DNA from: Streptomyces rugosispiralis
Lineage (GTDB): Bacteria; Actinomycetota; Actinomycetes; Streptomycetales; Streptomycetaceae
Assembly: GCF_024505145.1 (NCBI RefSeq)
Contig: NZ_JANIAA010000029.1
Coordinates: forward strand, 62,001 to 126,000
Direction of reading: 5' to 3'
Length of the DNA stretch: 64,000 nucleotides
Below, piece after piece: positions 8,553 through 16,244 of this stretch; positions within the stretch are counted from its first letter, which is position 1, and each line of letters opens with the position of its first letter. Under the pieces are notes generated by a model. That model was given only the letters and a program-made list of their open reading frames with translations, ran no database searches and had not been told where the DNA came from. Both the position numbers and the translations under genes were made by a program.

Positions 8553-8625
8553 GACGATGGATGCCTCCCTGGGCCTCCCCGGTTCGGCGCGAGGGTGCGC
8601 CGCGGATGGGAGGAGCGTAGGACGG

Positions 8626-8667
8626 CGAACGCGTTCGTTGCAAACGTGTTCGTGACGAACGCGTTCG
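8626..8667. promoter_or_regulatory. Three phased 12-bp operators between monooxygenase and tetR
   Basis: CGAACGCGTTCG occurs perfectly at 8626-8637 and 8656-8667. An imperfect copy, CAAACGTGTTCG, lies exactly between them at 8641-8652. The three centres are 15 bases apart. The array lies in the divergent promoter region and covers the -35 region of the TetR gene. It is the obvious TetR target, and the regular spacing suggests cooperative binding. Confidence 0.8.
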
Positions 8668-8681
8668 TCCACAGGTACGAT
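8653..8681 (+). promoter_or_regulatory. Leaderless promoter of the tetR gene
   Basis: A -10 element TACGAT at 8676-8681 ends six bases before the ATG at 8688. A TGACGA -35 lies at 8653-8658, 17 bases upstream. The expected transcription start falls at or within one or two bases of the A of the ATG, so the mRNA should be leaderless. The third operator copy overlaps the -35 element. Confidence 0.6.
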
Positions 8682-8687
8682 AGCGCC

Positions 8688-9443
8688 ATGACAGCGCACC
8701 CCACCGCCCCGCGGAGCCGCCGGGAACGTCCGGCGAAACCGGCCCTGACCCGGGAAGGCATCATCGCCACTACGGTCGACCTCATGCGTGCCGAGGGCCT
8801 GGAGCGGGTGACGATGCGCCGCCTGGCCAAGGAGCTCGACACCGGGCCGGCCTCGCTCTACGTCTACGTCCGCAACATGGCCGAGTTGCACGCGGCCGTC
8901 CTGGACGAACTCCTCGGCGCGGTCGACCTGAGCCCGGCGACGGCGGACGGCGAGTGGCGCGACCGGCTGGTGCGGATCCTCACCTCGTACACCTCGGTGC
9001 TGTTCGAGTACCCCGGCCTCGCTCAGTCCGCCCTGGTGGCCCGCCCCTTCGGCAAGCACTATCTGAAGCTGGTGGAGGCGCTGCTGGCGCTGCTGGACGA
9101 GGGCGGCCTCGAGCCCGACCGGGCCGCGTGGCTGGTCGATCTGCTGCTGCAGTTCGCCACCGCGACCGCGGCCGAGCACGCCCACCGGGCCCCCGGCGAC
9201 ACCGCCCAGAGCGAGGCGGACTGGCAGGCGCTCGCCACGGTGGTGCGGGACGTCTCACCGCGGACCCATCCGCATATCGCCGCGCTCGGCACGCGGCTGC
9301 TCTCCGGATCCCCCCAGGACCGGCTGGCCTGGGGCTTCGACGTCCTCATCGCCGGGGCGCGGCACGCCCCGCTGCCGGAGGTGCTCGCCCCGTCCCCGGT
9401 GGACACCCGGGGCACCGGGAGCACCGGGAGTACCGGGGACTGA
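8688..9443 (+). CDS. TetR family regulator
   Basis: A 251-residue TetR-type repressor. The N-terminal helix-turn-helix spans about residues 22-68, with VTMRRLAKELDTGPASLYVY as the recognition region. The remainder is an all-alpha ligand-binding domain like TetR_C (tetracycline-repressor group). The C-terminal tail has a short GST-type repeat. The ATG at 8688 follows closely on the -10 element; longer frames read antisense through the monooxygenase. The gene is divergent from the monooxygenase-hydrolase operon and probably represses it and itself through the operators at 8626-8667. Confidence 0.9.
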   Translation: MTAHPTAPRSRRERPAKPALTREGIIATTVDLMRAEGLERVTMRRLAKELDTGPASLYVYVRNMAELHAAVLDELLGAVDLSPATADGEWRDRLVRILTSYTSVLFEYPGLAQSALVARPFGKHYLKLVEALLALLDEGGLEPDRAAWLVDLLLQFATATAAEHAHRAPGDTAQSEADWQALATVVRDVSPRTHPHIAALGTRLLSGSPQDRLAWGFDVLIAGARHAPLPEVLAPSPVDTRGTGSTGSTGD

Positions 9444-9454
9444 GGCGGTGGCGC

Positions 9455-10213
9455 TCAGCCGCGCCCGGCGGGCCGCTCGCCGGTGGTGATCCGGGCGATG
9501 TTGGACCGCTCGCCGTAGACGAACGGCCGGACCCGGTAGGAGGCCCGCTTCTCGTTCGGCAGGGTGATCAGCCCGAAGGAGTTGATATTCGGGTCGAGCA
9601 GGGCGACGGGGCGGAAGGAGTCGCCGCCCCGGGGCCGGTCCTCCAGCAGATAGCCCCGCTCGCCCTCGGCGTGGTCGGTCCAGGTGAACCGGATGCCGTT
9701 GGCGTGCATGACGGTCGCGCGCAGATCGGTCGGGGTCGCCGACGGCCGCCGGACGGGGCTGGTGCGCACCCCCGCCCGCCGGATGGTGCGCGGCGGCGCC
9801 CAGGTGTGCTCCTGGCGCTGCTCCGCCTTGGTGAACGCGCCCCTGGGCAGGGTGACGTCCACCGGCCGGGACGCGGGTCCGTAGTACGGCCGCACCCGGT
9901 AGGAGAAGTGGGTCTTCGGGATCAGATCCGGGTGCCGGTAGGTGGTCTGTCCGGGCGGGGCGTAGGTGAGGATCGTCCAGGGGCCCCGGGGCTCGGTCGC
10001 GAACTCCACGATCCGCCCCGCGGCGCCCGGCGCCTTCCCGCGCCAGCGCAGCTCGGCGTCGACGGGGGAGACCCGGGTGACGGTGAGCACGGTCCCGGCC
10101 GGGGCCTTCCCGGGGGCTTCCGGTGCTTCCGTGGAGGCCGCACACCCACTGATTCCGGAAAGCCCGGCGGCGACGAGAACCGCCGCCGCCAGGGCGCGTA
10201 CCGAGCCGCTCAC
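9455..10213 (-). CDS. Secreted lipoprotein with fibronectin-III-like repeats
   Basis: A 252-residue protein starting at a GTG that overlaps the upstream stop as GTGA. The N-terminus is a lipoprotein signal: a hydrophobic segment ending in the lipobox ISGC near residue 24. The mature part appears to hold two beta-rich segments, each with a TxxRVSPVDAELRW or DLRATVMHANGIRFTW strand pattern and an SYRVRPxxYG strand near the end. This resembles fibronectin type III modules. It is the last gene of the operon with two polysaccharide-lyase-like proteins, so it may bind carbohydrate or hold enzymes at the cell surface. No specific family was recognised. Confidence 0.75.
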   Translation of the reverse strand: MSGSVRALAAAVLVAAGLSGISGCAASTEAPEAPGKAPAGTVLTVTRVSPVDAELRWRGKAPGAAGRIVEFATEPRGPWTILTYAPPGQTTYRHPDLIPKTHFSYRVRPYYGPASRPVDVTLPRGAFTKAEQRQEHTWAPPRTIRRAGVRTSPVRRPSATPTDLRATVMHANGIRFTWTDHAEGERGYLLEDRPRGGDSFRPVALLDPNINSFGLITLPNEKRASYRVRPFVYGERSNIARITTGERPAGRG

Positions 10214-10818
10214 TTGCGCCAGAACTTCACGTTGTTCCACACCACGGTGGCCGGGCCGTTGCCGCTGCCGGTGCGGTACGCCCCGAACTTGTCGTAGAAG
10301 CTGCCGCCGGGGCTGTCCACGGTGTGCTTGAGCGAGCCGTTGATGTACGTACGGTGCTCCTTGCCCACCTGGTGCACCGTGTTGACGCGCACCGTGGCCC
10401 CGACCGTCCCCGCGTTGGACAGGGTGTCCCCGCCGTGCACGGCGTACAGCCGCCCGCCGCGCTCGACCGCGAGCATGAAGTACGGACCGGCGTCGCCGTC
10501 GGTGTCGTTGAACGTCTGCTTCAGGCTGATCCGGGTGCCGCCCATGCTGGTGACCCGGAAGTAGCCCTCGAACTGATGGGTCCCGCCGGTGTAGGTGTCA
10601 TAGCGCCGTTCGGCCCGCTGGTCCCCGCTCGCGGTGGAGCAGGTGAGCTTGAAGGTGAGGTCGTCGACCTCCCCGCACCCCCGCTCCTGCACCTTGAACC
10701 TCGGGGACTCGGACGACCAGCCGCCCGGTTCGACCTCGGCGTGCGCGACGCCCGACGCCGCGAGCAGCAGTCCGCAGGCGGCGGACAGGCCGGCGATCAC
10801 ACGGTGTTTCCTGGACAC
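10210..10818 (-). CDS. Secreted polysaccharide-lyase-like jelly-roll protein A
   Basis: A 202-residue protein with a clear Sec signal peptide (hydrophobic core ending at GVAHA, about residue 27). The mature part has the spacing of a lyase-type beta jelly-roll: RAERRY, LKQTFN, and near the C-terminus YDKFGAYRTGSG followed by VVWNNVKFW. These match RTEMRW, MQILRG and YFKNGVYHHGSG in the neighbouring gene at 10831, so the two are diverged paralogues. Alginate and glucuronan lyases (PL7, PL20) have comparable motifs, but catalytic residues cannot be assigned here. It may be a lyase or a non-catalytic carbohydrate-binding relative. It is 12 bases downstream of the paralogue. Confidence 0.7.
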   Translation of the reverse strand: MSRKHRVIAGLSAACGLLLAASGVAHAEVEPGGWSSESPRFKVQERGCGEVDDLTFKLTCSTASGDQRAERRYDTYTGGTHQFEGYFRVTSMGGTRISLKQTFNDTDGDAGPYFMLAVERGGRLYAVHGGDTLSNAGTVGATVRVNTVHQVGKEHRTYINGSLKHTVDSPGGSFYDKFGAYRTGSGNGPATVVWNNVKFWRK

Positions 10819-10830
10819 GGTCCCACTCCT

Positions 10831-11544
10831 CTACTTGACCCAATAGCGGATGTCGCGGAACCGGGCCTCGGCCCGGCCACTGCCGTGGTGATAGACGCCG
10901 TTCTTGAAGTAGCGCGTCGCCGGTCCCCGGTCGTCGACCGTCAGCACCAGCTTGTCGTCGACGTAGACCTGGATCTTTCCGGTGTCCGCGTCATGGGCCA
11001 CCTTCAGGTTCCACCAGGTGTTGTAGATGCCGGTCTTGATGACGGCGTCCGTATAGCGCTTGAGCGTCCCGCCGTTCGCGCTGGACGCCCGCAGCATGAT
11101 GTCGGTGGCCGGTGTTCCGCTGGGGTGCTTGCCCCGCAGGATCTGCATGATGTCCGCGCCGTTCGTACCCGAAGGCACATACACATCGGCGTCCCACATG
11201 TGCTTCCCCGAGGAGTACTCCTGCTTCCACCGCATTTCGGTGCGCGGATCGGTGTCGCTGCCTTCTTCGAGCGGCTCATCGGTGGAGTTCACCCACATGG
11301 TGTGGGTCTTCGTGCCCGAGTTGTAGCTGTAGCGCTCGCTCAGGTCGAGATTCCACGGCTTGTGCATCGAGTATGTGAACGACGTCTGCGTCCATCCATC
11401 CGTCGGCGACGCCGCGGCCTCCTTCGCCGTGGCCGTCCCCCCGGACGCGACCCCCGCCGACAGGGCCCCGAGGAGCGCTGCGAACGCCAGGGCCGCCCTG
11501 AAGCGGGGGGAGCGTCTGGTGTGTCTGGTGTGTAATGCGGGCAT
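10831..11544 (-). CDS. Secreted polysaccharide-lyase-like jelly-roll protein B
   Basis: A 237-residue secreted protein with an arginine-rich n-region, a hydrophobic core and an AxA-type cleavage site near residue 38. The motif set DPRTEMRW, DIMQILRG and YFKNGVYHHGSG resembles the RSELR / QIH / YFKAGVYNQ landmarks of PL7-type alginate lyases and the related PL20 glucuronan lyases. This suggests cleavage of a uronic-acid polymer outside the cell. The ATG at 11544 is preceded by GGAGGTG eight bases away; an upstream in-frame ATG at 11586 lacks a site. It is the first gene of a three-gene operon. A DasR-type palindrome lies 42 bases upstream, suggesting control by amino-sugar metabolism. Confidence 0.75.
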   Translation of the reverse strand: MPALHTRHTRRSPRFRAALAFAALLGALSAGVASGGTATAKEAAASPTDGWTQTSFTYSMHKPWNLDLSERYSYNSGTKTHTMWVNSTDEPLEEGSDTDPRTEMRWKQEYSSGKHMWDADVYVPSGTNGADIMQILRGKHPSGTPATDIMLRASSANGGTLKRYTDAVIKTGIYNTWWNLKVAHDADTGKIQVYVDDKLVLTVDDRGPATRYFKNGVYHHGSGRAEARFRDIRYWVK

Positions 11545-11585
11545 ATGGGCCCACCTCCGGTCTGTTCCGTTCCCGTGCTGGATCA

Positions 11586-11597
11586 TGGTCTAGACCA
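11586..11597. promoter_or_regulatory. DasR-type operator (dre core)
   Basis: TGGTCTAGACCA is a perfect 12-base palindrome. It equals the invariant core of the DasR-responsive element (published consensus ACTGGTCTAGACCACT). DasR is the GntR-family global regulator that derepresses chitin and amino-sugar utilisation in Streptomyces when glucosamine phosphates accumulate. The site lies between the GNAT gene and the lyase-like operon, directly upstream of the latter. Confidence 0.7.
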
Positions 11598-11681
11598 AGA
11601 GTCAAGGTAGGGCAGAGTTGATGGCGTGTCCATATCAATGAACGGAATTCATGACTGTGGTGGCGGGCGGGGTGGGCCGGG

Positions 11682-12176
11682 TCAACTCCGCCGCAGCGCC
11701 TTCACCATGACCAGCTCCCTGGTCACGCCGTCGGCCGGCGGATCTCCCGGCTCCTGGGTGGCGGCGAAGCCGTGCCGCTCGTAGAGGGCGATCGCGGGTG
11801 CGTTGCCCGGGATCACCGCCAGCCGCAGCGCGGTGGCGCCCGTCCGCAGGGCCCAGGTCTCGACCGCGGCGATCAGCCGGCCGCCGACGCCGTGGCCGCG
11901 CGCCTCGGGGCTGACCCAGACCGACCTCAGCTCCGGCGGCCGCCCGTCCCCGCCCCCGGGCATGCCGCCCGCCATCCCGACCGGCCGGCCGGCCAGCAGG
12001 GCCACGACGTGGTAGGCGTCCGGCATCGCCAGCCGGGCGCGCCACCGCTCCTCGCCGCCGCGGTGCCAGTCGGCGAGCCGGGACTTGAAGGCGTGCGGCG
12101 CGTCGGCCAGCGCGGCCAGGCGGGCGTCCCGCCACATCGGCCAGTCGTCCGTCGTGACCACTCGCAGTCGCACCAT
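11682..12176 (-). CDS. GNAT family N-acetyltransferase
   Basis: A 164-residue acetyltransferase of the GCN5 superfamily. The acetyl-CoA binding motif A is VSPEARGHGVGGRLI near residues 88-102, preceded by the strand LRSVWV and followed by LRLAVIPGNAPAIALYERHGF, the motif B region. The length is normal for a single-domain GNAT and the N-terminus LRVVTTDDWPMWRDAR is typical. It is cytosolic. The substrate, whether a small amine, an antibiotic or a protein N-terminus, cannot be predicted. The gene has its own promoter region and is divergent from the PP2C regulator gene. Confidence 0.9.
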   Translation of the reverse strand: MVRLRVVTTDDWPMWRDARLAALADAPHAFKSRLADWHRGGEERWRARLAMPDAYHVVALLAGRPVGMAGGMPGGGDGRPPELRSVWVSPEARGHGVGGRLIAAVETWALRTGATALRLAVIPGNAPAIALYERHGFAATQEPGDPPADGVTRELVMVKALRRS

Positions 12177-12411
12177 GCCGCTCAGTCTCCCGCGCCGCCG
12201 GATCGTGGCCGAGCGCCGTCACCTCCGAGGGGATATAGTCGTGTTCACCCCGCTGTGCCATGCTTTGAGGAGAGGCGCCATCCCTTTCGAGGGGGCACGG
12301 CAGCGAAGGCCCCGTCGGTGGTCGTGACCGGCCGCCGCGCGGAGGCCGATCAAGGGCCCGGGTACGCCCACGAGACCGGCGGTCCACGCACGGAGGCGGT
12401 GCAGGCGCGCT

Positions 12412-14970
12412 GTGACCGGGCATGTGCTGACGTTCACGGGGACCGCGTTGGTGGCTGTCTATGTGCTGGACGCGGAGGGTGCCGAGCTGCGGCTGGCCGA
12501 GACGGTGAGCGGTGCCGGACGGTCGTACGCGCTGCCGGCCCGTTACCCCCTGTCCGGGCGCTCGCCCGTCGCCGACGCCTTCCGCGCCGGGCGCCCCCTG
12601 TGGCTGACCCCCACCGAACTCGCCGCCTACGGCCCCATCGGGCCCACCACACCCGAATCCCGCACCACGCCCGGCGTTTGGCTGGGCGCGCTGCCGCTCG
12701 GCGGGGACGGCAAGGGGCTGGGCTGTCTGGTGGTGGTGGACGAGGCGCCCGGCGGGATCGACGCCGACCGCCGCGGGTTCATCGAGCTCTACGCCCACCA
12801 TGTGGCCGCCGGGGTCGAGGCGGCTGGACCGCAGGCGCTCACCCAGCGGGGAGCCGAACTGCCCGGCCTCACCCTGGACCGGCTGCGGGTCGGCTCGTTC
12901 GTGCTGCACCTCGACAGCGGGCGGATGACCGCCGACACCCAGGTGCTGGACCTCTTCGGCATCCCCGGGGAGGACTTCGACGGACGGGTGGAAACCCTGC
13001 TGGCGGTCGCCGTCCCGGACGACATCCCCGCCCTGATGTCGGTCCTGGAACCCGATCTGCTGACCTCCGGCACCGCACAGCTGGAGTTCCGGATCCGCCG
13101 GCCCAACGGCGAGCTGCGCTGGCTGGGCCTGCGCGCCCGGGTCGAGACGGCGGCGGACGGCACGCCCTGGCGCATGCTCGGCGTGCTCGCGGAGACCTCC
13201 TACCTGCGGCCGCGCGCCGACGAGGTCTCCCTGGTGCAGCGGCTGTCCGCCGCCCTGGCCGGAGCCACCACCGTCCGCGACGTCGGCCGGGCCGTGGTCG
13301 GCGCGCTGCGCGATCCGCTCGGGGCGGGCCGGCTCGCGGTCGCCGAGCTGCAGGCCGATCAACTGGTGGTCGGCGTCCTCGCCCCCGCCGAACCCGCCGC
13401 CTGGCCCGAGGTGTGGCGGGCCGCCTGGCGCTCCGAATGGCCCGAGCCGCCCAGCCACGCCCTGCCCACGCTGGCGGAGGCGCTGCGGGAGGGACAGGTC
13501 AGCATCTGGCCCGAGGGCGCCGATCTGGAACCCGGGCTCGCCGGTATCGGCCCCGGCGGCCTCGCCGTCCTCCCGCTCCCGGCGGACGGCCGGATCGTCG
13601 GCGTATGCCTGATCGGCTGGGAGGAGCGGCATGAGTTCGGCCCGGAGGAGCGCTCGCTGCTGACCGCGACCGCCGGTCTGGTGGGCCAGGCCCTCGTACG
13701 CGCCCACGCCCTGGACGCCGAGCACGAGCTGGCCACCATGCTCCAGCGCAGCCTGCTGCCCCGGAAGCTGCCGGAGCTGCCCGGCGGAGTGGCCGTCACC
13801 CGCTATCTGCCCGCGACGATGGGCCTGGAGGTGGGCGGCGACTGGTACGACGTCATCCCGCTGCCGGACGGCCATGTGGCGCTGGTCATCGGCGATGTGC
13901 AGGGCCACAGCGCCGCGGCCGCCACGATCATGGGCCAGATGCGCACCGCCATCCGGGCCTACGCGGTGGAGGGCCACCCGCCCGATGTGGTCGTGGCGCA
14001 CGCCAACCGCCTCCTCGTCGGCATGGAGACCGATCTCTTCGCGACCTGCTGCTACGCCGACCTCGACATGGAGGAGGGCGAGGCGTGGTTCGTCCGGGCC
14101 GGGCACATCCAGCCGCTGCTGCGCCAACCGGACGGCACCACCGCGGAGCTCGACGTCGAGGGCGGCCCGCCGCTGGGCGTGGTCGCGGACGCCGAGTTCC
14201 CGATGACCGCGGCCGGGCTGTCCGCCGGCACCCTGCTCGCCCTGCTCACCGACGGCCTGGTCGAGTCCGCCCGGCTCGACCTGGACGACGGGGTGCGCCG
14301 GGCCTGCCAGGCCCTCGCCCGCGCCGACCCGTCCGACCCCGGCGGGGTCGCGGACGCGCTGCTCGGCGGGGACAGCCGCCGGGACGACGACGTGGCACTG
14401 CTGTTGCTGCGCTACGACGGGATGCGGGTGCGGCCCACCCGGGCGAGCTGGACGGTGTGGCGGCTGCCCGACGCGGTGATGCACGCCCGCCGCTTCACCG
14501 CGCGCACCCTGCGCAACTGGGGGGTGGAGGACGAGCTGGACGTGGCCCTGCTGGTCACCTCCGAGCTGGTCACCAACGCCCTGGTGCACACCCGCGGCGA
14601 GGTGCGGCTGAATCTGACGCTGACCGCGGACCGGCTGCGGATCGCGGTGAGCGACCTCTCGCCGCGTACCCCCGTCAAACCGACGACCGTGGACTGGGAG
14701 GCCACCGGCGGGCGGGGGCTGCTGCTCATCGAGGCGATGTCGCAGACCTGGGGCTCGGTGCCGCTGAGCGGGGGCAAGCAGGTCTGGGGCGAGATCAGCT
14801 TGTCGTCCCCGCATCCGGAGCCCCGGGGCGGGGCCCCGGAACAGCCCCCGGAACAGCCTCCGGAGGAAGCCCCGGAAGGCCCGGCCGACGCGGGAGCCGA
14901 AAAGCGGAGGGCGGGGGACGAGGGGGCCACGGGGAGGAGGAGGCCGAGAAGGAGGAGGGCGAGGCGATGA
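12412..14970 (+). CDS. GAF-PAS-GAF-SpoIIE phosphatase with HATPase kinase domain
   Basis: An 852-residue multidomain regulator. A short GAF-like domain (about 1-140) is followed by PAS (150-260, with EFRIRRPNGELRWLGLRAR), a second GAF (270-440), a SpoIIE/PP2C phosphatase domain (450-665, with GGDWYD, IGDVQGHS and DDVALLLL as metal-site motifs) and an anti-sigma-type HATPase (690-810, with TSELVTNALVHTRG and GGRGLLLIEAMS). Such proteins sense a signal and control anti-sigma and anti-anti-sigma partner switching by both kinase and phosphatase activity. The GTG at 12412 is the first possible start after an in-frame stop at 12325. The stop overlaps the ATG of the sugar-binding protein gene, tying it to the ABC transporter. 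Confidence 0.9.
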   Translation: MTGHVLTFTGTALVAVYVLDAEGAELRLAETVSGAGRSYALPARYPLSGRSPVADAFRAGRPLWLTPTELAAYGPIGPTTPESRTTPGVWLGALPLGGDGKGLGCLVVVDEAPGGIDADRRGFIELYAHHVAAGVEAAGPQALTQRGAELPGLTLDRLRVGSFVLHLDSGRMTADTQVLDLFGIPGEDFDGRVETLLAVAVPDDIPALMSVLEPDLLTSGTAQLEFRIRRPNGELRWLGLRARVETAADGTPWRMLGVLAETSYLRPRADEVSLVQRLSAALAGATTVRDVGRAVVGALRDPLGAGRLAVAELQADQLVVGVLAPAEPAAWPEVWRAAWRSEWPEPPSHALPTLAEALREGQVSIWPEGADLEPGLAGIGPGGLAVLPLPADGRIVGVCLIGWEERHEFGPEERSLLTATAGLVGQALVRAHALDAEHELATMLQRSLLPRKLPELPGGVAVTRYLPATMGLEVGGDWYDVIPLPDGHVALVIGDVQGHSAAAATIMGQMRTAIRAYAVEGHPPDVVVAHANRLLVGMETDLFATCCYADLDMEEGEAWFVRAGHIQPLLRQPDGTTAELDVEGGPPLGVVADAEFPMTAAGLSAGTLLALLTDGLVESARLDLDDGVRRACQALARADPSDPGGVADALLGGDSRRDDDVALLLLRYDGMRVRPTRASWTVWRLPDAVMHARRFTARTLRNWGVEDELDVALLVTSELVTNALVHTRGEVRLNLTLTADRLRIAVSDLSPRTPVKPTTVDWEATGGRGLLLIEAMSQTWGSVPLSGGKQVWGEISLSSPHPEPRGGAPEQPPEQPPEEAPEGPADAGAEKRRAGDEGATGRRRPRRRRARR

Positions 14971-16232
14971 GCCGTTCCCATACGCGCTCGGCGATGATCC
15001 GTTCCCGTACGCGCTCGGCGATGACCCGTTCCCGTACGCGTTCCCGGGTTCACCCCCCGACGCGTTCCCGTGCGCGTCCCCGTGCGCGTTCCCGTCGGCG
15101 CGACCGCCTCCGCGCGGCCGTCGCCGTCGCGGCGGGCCTCGTCCTGGCCGTGACCCTCGCCGCCTGCGGCAAGGCGGCCCAGATCGGCGAGACGGTCGGC
15201 GCGGCCGGAACCCACCGCGGGCCGCTGCGGATCGGCCTGTTGCTCCCGGAGAACGAGATCGTCCGTTTCGAGCGCTTCGACGCGCCCCTGATCCAGCAGC
15301 GGGTCAAGCAGCTCTGCCGGAGCTGCACGGTGAGCTACTCCAGCGCCCAGCACGATCCGACCTCCCAGCGCAACCAGATCGACGCCATGATCACCAACGG
15401 GGTCGATGTCCTCATCCTGGACGCGGTGGACGCCAAGGCCGTCCGCCACTCCGTGGTCCAGGCCCGCCGCGCCGGTGTCCCGGTCGTCGCCTACGACCGT
15501 CTCGCCGAGGGGCCCATCTCCGGCTATGTCTCCTTCGACGGCGGAAGGGTCGGCAAGCTCCAGGGCGAGGCGCTGCTGAGGGCGCTGGGCCCGAAGGCCA
15601 GGAGCAGCCAGATCGTCATGATGAACGGTTCGTCGACCGACCCGAACGCGGGCTGGTTCGAACGGGGAGCGCGGTCCGTCCTCCGGGGCAAGGTCAAGAT
15701 CGCCAAGTCCTATGAGACCGCCGGCTGGCGCCCGGAGAACGCCAACCGCAACATGGCCGCCGCCATCGCCGCCCTGGGCCCCGACGGCATCGACGGCGTC
15801 CTCGCCGCCAACGACGGCCTGGCCTCGGGCGTCATCACCGCCCTCAAGGCGGCCCGGATCCATCCGATACCGCCGGTCACCGGCCAGGACGCCGAGGTCG
15901 CGGGCCTTCAGCGGATCCTCGCGGGCGAGCAGTACATGACCGTCTACAAGCCGTTCAAGCCCGAGGCGTACACCGCCGCGGAGATGGCCGTCGCGCTGGG
16001 CCGCGGCCACTCGCTCAGCAAGATCACCAAGCAGCGGGTCAACAACTCCACCACCCGTGGCATCCCCGCGGTGCTGCTCGAGCCGGTGGCCGTGACCGCG
16101 CGCAACATCAAGAGCACCGTCATCAAGGACGGTCTGTATCGCGTCGATCAGATATGCACCAAGGAGTACGCGGATGACTGCCGCAAGGCCGGGCTCATCG
16201 ACCGGGGCGGCTCACCGCACGACGCGGAATGA
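14967..16232 (+). CDS. Sugar ABC transporter substrate-binding lipoprotein (XylF-like)
   Basis: A periplasmic-binding-protein family 1/4 lipoprotein of up to 421 residues. It has an unusually long arginine-rich n-region, then the hydrophobic segment and lipobox LAAC near residue 68. The mature protein follows D-xylose-binding proteins: LRIGLLLPENEIVRFERF, NQIDAMITNGVDVLILDAVD, VPVVAYDRL, ISGYVSFDGGRVGKLQGEAL. It should capture a pentose or similar sugar outside the membrane. The first ATG overlaps the PP2C stop as ATGA. A 27-base repeat places two further in-frame ATG codons at 14994 and 15021, so the true start is uncertain. Transport partners follow at once. Confidence 0.88.
   Translation: MSRSHTRSAMIRSRTRSAMTRSRTRSRVHPPTRSRARPRARSRRRDRLRAAVAVAAGLVLAVTLAACGKAAQIGETVGAAGTHRGPLRIGLLLPENEIVRFERFDAPLIQQRVKQLCRSCTVSYSSAQHDPTSQRNQIDAMITNGVDVLILDAVDAKAVRHSVVQARRAGVPVVAYDRLAEGPISGYVSFDGGRVGKLQGEALLRALGPKARSSQIVMMNGSSTDPNAGWFERGARSVLRGKVKIAKSYETAGWRPENANRNMAAAIAALGPDGIDGVLAANDGLASGVITALKAARIHPIPPVTGQDAEVAGLQRILAGEQYMTVYKPFKPEAYTAAEMAVALGRGHSLSKITKQRVNNSTTRGIPAVLLEPVAVTARNIKSTVIKDGLYRVDQICTKEYADDCRKAGLIDRGGSPHDAE
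14973..15048. repeat. 27-bp tandem repeat spanning duplicated start codons
   Basis: Units begin at 14973, 15000 and 15027 with CGTTCCCgTACGCGcTC; the third unit is partial. The repeats encode RSxTRSAM units and carry GCGATGA, so ATG codons recur in frame at 14994 and 15021 after the first at 14967. Confidence 0.85.
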
Positions 16233-16244
16233 AGGGAGGAGCGG

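Noticed and set aside
11635..14814. Minus-strand frame of 1059 residues over the PP2C regulator
   Set aside because: No domains, His/Gln/Gly-rich antisense pattern; the plus-strand frame contains all PP2C and HATPase motifs.
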